Shown here piece after piece: positions 57,459-64,000 of a stretch of DNA of 64,000 nt (position 1 is its first letter; every line of letters begins with the position of its first letter). The DNA is from Shewanella polaris (GTDB taxonomy: Bacteria > Pseudomonadota > Gammaproteobacteria > Enterobacterales > Shewanellaceae). Location of the stretch: assembly GCF_006385555.1 (NCBI RefSeq), contig NZ_CP041036.1, positions 372,001-436,000 of the forward strand, written 5' to 3'. The translations under genes were made by a program, and so were the position numbers. The notes beneath the pieces were generated by a model that did no database searches, was not told where the DNA came from, and saw nothing but the letters and a program-made list of their open reading frames with translations.

Positions 57459-57587
57459 CAATATTTCATAATCACTACCTAATAGTATTTAGTTACAAAT
57501 ACAATTAGCTAGATATTGAGTTACAGGCTAACGCTAGACTATGATAGAGCCAGCGTATTTATATTTTGCCTATTTTAAGGAAGTAAA

Positions 57588-58205
57588 ATGAAAAAAGCAT
57601 TACTGATGGCCGTAGCACTACTACTGGCACCGATGGCGGCGATGGCTGCTGATTATAAAGAAGGTGTACATTACACTGTAATTAATGAAGGCCCAGGAAC
57701 AGCCAAACCAGAGATTACTGAGTTTTTCTCTTTCTTTTGCCCGCATTGTTTTAATTTTTCTAAAACAGTAGTGCCTAAAATTGAAGCCAACTTGCCTGAA
57801 GGTGTCGAATTTAATCAAGCTCACGTTGAGTTTATTGGTCGCCAAATGGGCATTGAAATGTCTCGTGCTTTTGCAATTGCAGAACAACTTAATGTTAAAG
57901 ACAAAATTGAACCTGCATTATTTAGCGCTATCCACGATAAGCGTCAACAATTTACACGTGCAGACGATATCAGATCATTATTCATTGCTAATGGTGTCGA
58001 CGCTAAAGCTTATGATGCAGCAGCTAGCTCATTTATGGTTAATGCACAAATGGCAAAAATGAAGCGTGATACTGAAAATGCTAAAATTTCAGGTGTTCCT
58101 TCATTAGTTGTTAACGGTAAATACCGCGTCGAAACCAGCTCTATTAAATCTTATGATGAGTTAATTGATATCGCATTTTACTTAACATCAATAGATAAAA
58201 AGTAA
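57588..58205 (+). CDS. dsbA: Thiol:disulfide interchange protein DsbA
   Basis: DsbA is the periplasmic oxidase that introduces disulfides into secreted proteins, re-oxidised by DsbB. The 205-residue product has a signal peptide (LLMAVALLLAPMAAMAAD), the active site FFCPHC, the cis-Pro loop SGVPSLVVNGKY and the helical insert. It follows srkA and is closed by a strong terminator. Pilus assembly (PilQ, elsewhere here) is a known type of DsbA client. Confidence 0.97.
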   Translation: MKKALLMAVALLLAPMAAMAADYKEGVHYTVINEGPGTAKPEITEFFSFFCPHCFNFSKTVVPKIEANLPEGVEFNQAHVEFIGRQMGIEMSRAFAIAEQLNVKDKIEPALFSAIHDKRQQFTRADDIRSLFIANGVDAKAYDAAASSFMVNAQMAKMKRDTENAKISGVPSLVVNGKYRVETSSIKSYDELIDIAFYLTSIDKK

Positions 58206-58231
58206 TCCACTACCGATGGGTTATGTAAATA

Positions 58232-58255
58232 AGGAGCTTCGGCTCCTTTTTTTTT
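58232..58255 (+). terminator. Terminator after dsbA
   Basis: AGGAGC and GCTCCT with a TTCG loop, then nine T's. Confidence 0.95.
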
Positions 58256-58646
58256 GCCTAAATAAGAGACATATTTACGAGAAGGTGGCTTGAACGGTGA
58301 AAAGGCAAAAAAAAACCGCATGCCTATAAAAGACAATACGGAGATGAGTTAAATAACTCTTTTTTACCCTGAGTAACAGTAAAGATATTAACATGGCGTC
58401 AAAATATTGGCAAGTGACATTAAAGTGCCGATTTATAATATTTGATTTAGTAGGGCAATAAATGATCATCAATTAATGAAACTCTTTTGGCTGCAAGCTG
58501 TCCAATTTGACAAGTATAAAACTGTGTTTATCGTTTAATAAAAGTGGATAGTAGTTTGCTGTGGCGTTTGTATATTTAGGTTACACGCGGCTTATCGTTA
58601 ACTATTCCATGCATGTTGTGGATGTTATCTTCTTGGAGGAAGCCGT
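58256..58646. other. Intergenic region with an orphan terminator-like hairpin
   Basis: About 390 bp without a gene. GAGTTA (58346-58351) and TAACTC (58354-58359) are followed by six T's at 58360-58365, a terminator-like site with no gene before it on the plus strand. It could end a small RNA or be a second dsbA stop. Confidence 0.5.
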
Positions 58647-58859
58647 ATGAGAATGTTCCCTGTTTATGCCCCTAAACTTATCGTTAAGCATGCTCGAATT
58701 TTTTTGAGTGGAGTTATTTGGGTAAAAGACTTAGGACTGCTTGAGTTTGATAAAGGCCGCTTTTTACAGACGAAAAAAAGCCTGCCACATGTGAAGCAGG
58801 CGATCAGTGAATTAAATGCCTTGATTGAAGCGCAATCGCAGCAGTATCAATCCATTTAG
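58647..58859 (+). CDS. Small conserved protein, 70 aa, unknown
   Basis: A strong ribosome site (GGAGGA, 6-8 nt before the ATG at 58647) and an ordinary amino-acid make-up argue that this 70-residue gene is real. It starts [19 protein letters not shown] and ends in a helical stretch ([19 protein letters not shown]). No known domain. Its stop overlaps that of zapB, which is read the other way (TTAG shared bases 58856-58859). Confidence 0.75.
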   Translation: MRMFPVYAPKLIVKHARIFLSGVIWVKDLGLLEFDKGRFLQTKKSLPHVKQAISELNALIEAQSQQYQSI

Positions 58860-59077
58860 ATTTCGTTATTCAATAAACCAACAAGGCCGTTGACCTTATC
58901 ACTCCAAGAGTCTAGGTCTTGCTGCAATTGTTGGTTTTTTTGTGCCAATTCTTGTTGTTCTAATATCAATGCTTCATTCTTTTGCTTCTCTTCATCAAGC
59001 TCCATTTTTAGTAGCTCAATATTTTCGAGTGTTGCCTGGATTTTGGTTTCCAGTTGGGACAATAATTCAAAGCTCAT
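58856..59077 (-). CDS. zapB: Cell division protein ZapB
   Basis: ZapB is a coiled-coil protein that stabilises the FtsZ ring through ZapA. From ATG 59077 the product is 73 residues, the family length, beginning [20 protein letters not shown] and being almost wholly a heptad-patterned coiled coil ([19 protein letters not shown]). The extra 17 codons upstream in the open frame are not part of the family. It overlaps the convergent 70-aa gene by 3 nt. Confidence 0.94.
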   Translation of the reverse strand: MSFELLSQLETKIQATLENIELLKMELDEEKQKNEALILEQQELAQKNQQLQQDLDSWSDKVNGLVGLLNNEI

Positions 59078-59250
59078 GGGGGCAGTCCTATACGTTTCTG
59101 GATGGAACCCCGATTCTAGCAGTGACAAGGCCTATAGGAATAGCCTTTAAAACTAAGTGGCTAAAATATATTCAATAAATCGTTCGATATTGTACTTTAT
59201 CTGAGATCGCGCTATTTTTATCTGCTAACCAAGGCAACAAAGACCTTTCT

Positions 59251-59604
59251 ATGACAATCCGCAGACTCGATGTTGGCATTCGTATGAGCAGTATAGTGAT
59301 CCACAATAATAACGTTTATTTGAGTGGCCAAGTCGCAAAAGACAAATTAACCGACATCAATAGCCAAACTGTATCGATGCTCGAAGAAGTTGATACTCTA
59401 CTTACACAAGCGGGCAGCCGACGAGAAAATATTTTATCAGCCACTATTTACCTTAAAGAGATGGCCAATTACGATGCTATGAATAAAGTGTGGGACAACT
59501 GGTTACCTAAAGGGCATGCCCCTGCAAGAGCTTGTGTGCAAGCAGCAATTGCCGAGCCTGAATACTTAGTTGAAATATCAGTAATTGCAGCAGTGGCAAG
59601 TTAG
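59251..59604 (+). CDS. RidA/YjgF family protein
   Basis: The 117-residue product belongs to the RidA (YjgF/YER057c/UK114) family, whose main members hydrolyse reactive enamine/imine products of PLP enzymes. It shows [37 protein letters not shown] and the C-terminal region [21 protein letters not shown] with the Arg that binds carboxylates. Being upstream of ilvE, a PLP aminotransferase linked with RidA function in other species, is suggestive. Ribosome site is weak. Confidence 0.92.
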   Translation: MTIRRLDVGIRMSSIVIHNNNVYLSGQVAKDKLTDINSQTVSMLEEVDTLLTQAGSRRENILSATIYLKEMANYDAMNKVWDNWLPKGHAPARACVQAAIAEPEYLVEISVIAAVAS

Positions 59605-59830
59605 TCATTCATGGCTAATCATGTTTAGTTACATTAGAGTCATTGATTGGTTGCGATTAGCGAGTGATAGAATGAGATATGCACTGACAGTTTGTCTGTT
59701 GCTGTATGAATAAATATATTGATGCTTGTTACGTTCATTTTACGTAATTTGATTTAGGATTTATGGCTTCGACTTGACATTAATCTCAAGCCTCCATAGT
59801 CTGCAAGCTCAGTTTTTAAGGTGGTATGCA

Positions 59831-60922
59831 ATGGACATAAAATATAATTTGAAATCAGCGTCAGAGCGCCGTACAGAACCCTTCAAGCCTGAAGGCAACG
59901 TAGGTTTCGGTAAGTTGCGTACTGACCATATGTTTTTGATGGATTATCGTGATGGTCAGTGGTGCGATCCGCGCATTGTACCTTATGGTCCGTTTGAAAT
60001 GGCGCCAGGTGCAATGACGTTACATTATGGACAATCAATATTTGAAGGCGCAAAAGCCTTTATGCACGAAGATGGCGAGATTTATACTTTCCGTTTAAAC
60101 AAAAATGCCGAACGGATGAATCGTTCTGCCGATATTGTGTGTATTCCCAATATTGATGAAGCAATGCAAGTGAAGGCTATTAATGCCCTTATTGACGTGG
60201 ACCGTTTGTGGTTTCCGCAACAAGATGGTGCCTGTTTGTATATTCGTCCATTTATTTTTGCTACAGAAGATCGTTTGTCGGTTAGTCCAAGTCAGCAATA
60301 CACCTTCTGTGTCATGTTAAGCCCATCTGGTGCTTATTATGCTACAGGTGTCGACAGTGGCATCCGTTTATTGATCACCACAAAATTTCACCGGGCAGTG
60401 TCAGGTGGTACAGGTGCATCTAAGGCTTCTGGTAATTATGCTGCATCTTTACGTGCAGGCAAAGCTGCAGCGGAATATGGTGCCTCACAAGTGCTATATC
60501 TTGATTCTACTAACACCCAAATTGAAGAAGCGGGTGCAATGAATCATTTCCATATTTTAAAAGACGGCACTGTGATTATTCCTACATTCACCGATACCAT
60601 TTTAAAATCAATTACTTCTCAATCTATGCTTGAATTAGGTGATTTATTAGGCTGTGAAGTAAGACAAGAAACGGTGATGTTGGATAAGTTTATTGCGGAC
60701 ATTGAATCTGGTGAAATTATTGAAGCGGGTGGTTTTGGTACTGCAGCTGTCGTGTCTCCTGTGAGTTCATATATTTTTGAAGATGGACGTATTATTACCG
60801 TGGGTGATGGCAAAATTGGACCTAATATCCAACGGATTTATAAAGTCTTTACTGACCTACAGAAAGGCAACATTCCTGCACCAACAGGTTGGGTAAAACG
60901 TATTGAGCGTGTCGCTCCATAG
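59831..60922 (+). CDS. ilvE: Branched-chain amino acid aminotransferase
   Basis: A fold-type IV PLP aminotransferase that makes or degrades leucine, isoleucine and valine. From ATG 59831 the product is 363 residues, the longer (BCAT2-like) type, with MAPGAMTLHYGQSIFEGAKAF, the PLP-lysine region GTGASKASGNYAASLRAG and LDSTNTQIEEAGAMNHF. AAGGTGG lies about 8 nt before this ATG; the 19 extra upstream codons are rejected. A terminator follows. Confidence 0.94.
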   Translation: MDIKYNLKSASERRTEPFKPEGNVGFGKLRTDHMFLMDYRDGQWCDPRIVPYGPFEMAPGAMTLHYGQSIFEGAKAFMHEDGEIYTFRLNKNAERMNRSADIVCIPNIDEAMQVKAINALIDVDRLWFPQQDGACLYIRPFIFATEDRLSVSPSQQYTFCVMLSPSGAYYATGVDSGIRLLITTKFHRAVSGGTGASKASGNYAASLRAGKAAAEYGASQVLYLDSTNTQIEEAGAMNHFHILKDGTVIIPTFTDTILKSITSQSMLELGDLLGCEVRQETVMLDKFIADIESGEIIEAGGFGTAAVVSPVSSYIFEDGRIITVGDGKIGPNIQRIYKVFTDLQKGNIPAPTGWVKRIERVAP

Positions 60923-60963
60923 GTTACTCTATCTGCTAATGCTGTTTAATAATGTTGTTTAAT

Positions 60964-60990
60964 AAAGCTCCTTTATGGAGCTTTTATTTT
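60964..60990 (+). terminator. Terminator after ilvE
   Basis: AAAGCTCC and GGAGCTTT around a TTAT-type loop, then TTATTTT; also usable by the convergent gene. Confidence 0.85.
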
Positions 60991-60993
60991 GCG

Positions 60994-63900
60994 TTAAAAA
61001 CGATTAATGGCAGCTTTTTCTTTGGTTAATAATGCCAGGCAATCAACAGTGTTCAATGGTTTACTGAGTAAGAAGCCTTGTACTTGATCGCAGCCTCCTT
61101 CACGTAAGAAATCTAATTGTTCTTGAGTTTCAACCCCTTCAGCAACCACGTTAAGCTCTAAACTATGGGCCAAGGTGATAATGGCACTCGTAATGGCTGC
61201 ATCGTCAGGATCTTCGGTAATATCTCGAACAAATTCACGATCAATCTTTAACGTATCAATTGGGAAACGTTTCAAATAGCTTAAGCTGGAATACCCAGTA
61301 CCGAAATCGTCAATGGCAATGGTTAATCCTAATGCTTTTAATTTCGCCAATACTGCAACAGAATCTTTTGGATTACCCATGATCATCGATTCTGTTAATT
61401 CGAGTTCTAGTGCACTTGCCGGTAAACCTGATACTGCTAATGCGACTTCTATTGTAGATATTATATCGGCTTTCAATTGTCTGGCAGAAAGGTTAACCGC
61501 TACAGATATATGTTCAAAGCCTAAATTGTGCCACTCTGCTAGTTGATTACAGGCTTCATTAATGGCCCAGTTACCTATTTGATTTATCATACCGGTTTCT
61601 TCTGCCAGTGGGATAAATTCAACCGGTGAAATAAAGCCTAGTTCTGGACTGTCCCAACGTAATAATGCTTCTAGACCAATAATCATCTCGGTCTTAACAT
61701 CGAATTGAGGTTGATAAACCAGATACAGTTCATTGTCCTGCATCGCTTTTTTAAGCCCCGCTTCTAACTGAACATGGCGGGTAGCATATTTATTTAATTG
61801 TTCGGTATAGAATTGGAAATTATTGCGCCCCAGTGATTTTGCGTGATACATGGCAGTATCAGCATATTTAATTAAAGATGTTGTATCTTGCGCATCTTCG
61901 GGATACAAGCTGAGGCCGATTGACGGTGAAATGGTCAGTACTTTATCGTCAAGTAAAAAGGGGGTTTGGAATGCATTGAGGACTTTTTCTGCAATGATGG
62001 TCGCGGCTTTAGTTTTGGCTACACCTTCTAAAATAATGGTAAATTCATCGCCCCCTAAACGCGCAACCGTATCACCATCACGTACAGAGTTTTGCAGTCG
62101 ATGAGCGACAGCTTTAAGCAGTAAGTCACCAATATGGTGTCCCATTGAATCATTGATATGCTTAAATCGGTCAAGATCTAAGAACAATAATGCCACTATG
62201 TTGTTTGCGCGATGCGCTTTAGTGACTGCTTGATTGAGGCGATCTTGAAATAGCGTGCGGTTAGGCAGTCCCGTGAGAGGGTCGAAATTAGCTAATACTC
62301 GCAAATCTTCTTCAGCTTTTTTACGCGCAGTAATATCAGTGAATACTGCTACAAAATGGCTTGTTTCACCTTTATTATCGATTACTTGGTTGATCTCAAG
62401 CCATGCAAGAATGCCGCGACGGTCGCGAGTACGAATTTTGATCTCGCCAGCCCAATGTTTGTGTCTTAATAGCTGGGTTTCGACAGCATTGTAAAACTCA
62501 CTAGATTGCTTGCCCATTGTCAGAAACAGAAAATGTTTTCCGACAACATCACGGTGTTTAAAGCCGGTAATACGGCTAAATGCAGGATTAACTGAGCGAA
62601 TTTGGTAGTCTAGCTCGCCGACGATGACCGCTTCATTCATACTAAACAGTACTTGTGATGACAGCTTCAACTCATTTTCAGTTACTTTACGATTGGTAAT
62701 GTCTTTATGAGTGCCTGCCATTCGTAAGGGGACATTATTTTCGTCGCGCTCAACGACTTGCCCACGGTCTAATAGCCATGACCATTTACCAGGGGCTGAT
62801 TCAACACGATATTCAGCTTCAAAGAATTCTGTCTCACCATTTAAATGGTCGTTGAGCAGCATCTGTACCTTAGGGCGGTCTTCAGAATGGATACTGCTGA
62901 TGAGCAATTGATCTTTTTGACCGAAGTCCATTGGCTCAACCATATTGGTTCGATAAACTTTGTCCTCTTTGATATTCCAGTCCCACATCCCATCACCTGA
63001 AGCCCACAGTGCCAATTTGAGGCGCTCTTCAGAGGCTCGAATACTGCTATCGAATTCACGTTGTTTGATGTGTTTTTTCTTTCGGGCGGTAATAAACCAG
63101 ATTATCAATAATAAAGCGACCGAAAAATATAGCGCATAAGCTAAATTTGTCATGTAAATAGGCGGAACAACCGATACGTTTACATTTAAGGTGTTTTTAC
63201 CGTATTGATTGGCACCAAGAGCATGGCGTACTATTAATTGATATTCTCCTGGGGGTAAATTGGTGTAGGAAATTTTATTGCCATCCGCTAACTGATGCCA
63301 AGCGGTATCAAAACCATTGAGAAAATAACTAAAACGACTTAATCCAGGGTAACTATAGTTTAATGAACTAACCTCAAAGCTAATTAACTGCTTTTCGTAG
63401 GGCATATTAATGTCAGGTGCATGGCTTAAATCGAGGATAGGGTATGTTGTTTCGCCGATAGTATACTTTGTTAAGGCTAATTTATTCTCTGCTCGGTATT
63501 TTGGGATCTGGGCTGGGCTAAATCGATTCAGTCCTCGAATGCCGCCAAACCATAAATCACCATTACGGTCTTTAAATTTAGATGAGCCATTAAATTCTCT
63601 GGCTTGTAAACCTTCATATTGATTAAACGATATAAATTCATTCGTTTTAGGTGTAAATCGTGAAATCCCGCTATTTGTGCTTAACCATAAATCATGTTGT
63701 GCATCTTCTAAAATGGCATAAACCGTGTTGCTACTGTTATCTGCATTGACATCTATACGCTCAAAGTTAAAAGCCCCATCTTCGATTGTTAGCTTGTCTA
63801 TACCGCCATGAGTCGCTAACCAAAAGTCACCATTTTCAGTGAGTAAAAAATCCCGAATGCGGTCATCGCTTAAACTATTGAGATTCTTTGGATCGTGAAT

Positions 63901-64000
63901 TAAAAAGTCTAGTTTTTGCTCATCGGGCGCCAGTCTTACTAACCCACTCATGGTGCCTAGCCATAGATAACCTTGGCTAAAATATATTTTAATAATTTGA
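60994..64000 (-). CDS. Sensor protein with beta-propeller, PAS, GGDEF and EAL domains (5' end outside window)
   Basis: A large cyclic-di-GMP protein. The visible 1,002 codons hold, in order, two-component-regulator propeller repeats (FWLATHGGIDKL, LWLSTNSGISRF, LWFGGIRGLNRF), a Y_Y_Y domain, one membrane helix (ALYFSVALLLIIWFIT), two PAS/PAC domains, GGDEF (LGGDEFTIIL, near 62042-62056) and EAL (LEALLRW, near 61660). Both catalytic signatures are intact, so it may both make and break c-di-GMP. The open frame continues through the right window edge (QGYLWLGTMSGLVRL), so ATG 63951 is not the start. Signal is unknown; the propeller should be periplasmic. Confidence 0.92.
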   Translation of the reverse strand, partial: QIIKIYFSQGYLWLGTMSGLVRLAPDEQKLDFLIHDPKNLNSLSDDRIRDFLLTENGDFWLATHGGIDKLTIEDGAFNFERIDVNADNSSNTVYAILEDAQHDLWLSTNSGISRFTPKTNEFISFNQYEGLQAREFNGSSKFKDRNGDLWFGGIRGLNRFSPAQIPKYRAENKLALTKYTIGETTYPILDLSHAPDINMPYEKQLISFEVSSLNYSYPGLSRFSYFLNGFDTAWHQLADGNKISYTNLPPGEYQLIVRHALGANQYGKNTLNVNVSVVPPIYMTNLAYALYFSVALLLIIWFITARKKKHIKQREFDSSIRASEERLKLALWASGDGMWDWNIKEDKVYRTNMVEPMDFGQKDQLLISSIHSEDRPKVQMLLNDHLNGETEFFEAEYRVESAPGKWSWLLDRGQVVERDENNVPLRMAGTHKDITNRKVTENELKLSSQVLFSMNEAVIVGELDYQIRSVNPAFSRITGFKHRDVVGKHFLFLTMGKQSSEFYNAVETQLLRHKHWAGEIKIRTRDRRGILAWLEINQVIDNKGETSHFVAVFTDITARKKAEEDLRVLANFDPLTGLPNRTLFQDRLNQAVTKAHRANNIVALLFLDLDRFKHINDSMGHHIGDLLLKAVAHRLQNSVRDGDTVARLGGDEFTIILEGVAKTKAATIIAEKVLNAFQTPFLLDDKVLTISPSIGLSLYPEDAQDTTSLIKYADTAMYHAKSLGRNNFQFYTEQLNKYATRHVQLEAGLKKAMQDNELYLVYQPQFDVKTEMIIGLEALLRWDSPELGFISPVEFIPLAEETGMINQIGNWAINEACNQLAEWHNLGFEHISVAVNLSARQLKADIISTIEVALAVSGLPASALELELTESMIMGNPKDSVAVLAKLKALGLTIAIDDFGTGYSSLSYLKRFPIDTLKIDREFVRDITEDPDDAAITSAIITLAHSLELNVVAEGVETQEQLDFLREGGCDQVQGFLLSKPLNTVDCLALLTKEKAAINRF

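Overview
The window reads as a piece of a Shewanella-type chromosome (marine gammaproteobacterium, moderately AT-rich). The basis is gene order and protein character: gmk-rpoZ-spoT, divergent mrcA and pilMNOPQ, then aroK-aroB-damX-dam-rpe-gph-trpS, then dolP-diaA-yraN-lpoA facing rsmI and rnpB, later selO, srkA-dsbA, zapB and ilvE. These are standard housekeeping blocks of Alteromonadales. The genus is an inference; no rRNA or tRNA gene is present to confirm it.

Layout. 1-2224: minus-strand gmk, rpoZ and the first 416 codons of spoT, cut by the window start. 2587-5763: a membrane protein of unknown role, an APH-type kinase and a YjjG-type nucleotidase. 5836-13452: mrcA (PBP1a) and the type IV pilus assembly operon pilMNOPQ. 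13763-21084: shikimate genes, DamX, Dam, two small membrane proteins (one, a DUF2970 protein, is only 59 aa), rpe, gph and trpS. 21393-26206: outer-membrane and peptidoglycan maintenance genes, the 16S rRNA methyltransferase RsmI and RNase P RNA. The 3' end and terminator of rnpB are duplicated just downstream.

27964-34159 looks like a small, decaying accessory island. It holds a tyrosine recombinase that may lack its N-terminus, a short promoter-to-terminator unit, a two-gene module (a DUF4365/PD-(D/E)XK-like protein overlapping a 377-aa protein I do not recognise), an orphan Y1 (RAYT-like) transposase preceded by a long hairpin, a truncated metallophosphoesterase, a small gene with an in-frame stop, and a ribbon-helix-helix-like protein with a palindromic operator. 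The two-gene module is the best candidate for an undescribed system, possibly defence-related.

34553-49851: a lipoprotein and a polytopic membrane protein of unknown role, two convergent TonB-dependent receptors each with a Fur-like box, an Omp85-type outer-membrane protein, a ThrE-type exporter, a MAPEG protein, a YgiQ-type radical SAM protein, a secreted protein and a DUF364-type protein. 49992-50840 is a non-coding block starting with the C-terminal remnant of a NudL-type Nudix hydrolase and continuing with an unusually dense run of perfect inverted repeats. 50855-64000 returns to core genes: a SYLF protein, a 7TM protein, a YgbA-type protein, selO, DUF3630, srkA, dsbA, zapB, a RidA-family protein, ilvE and a large GGDEF/EAL sensor protein whose 5' end lies outside the window.
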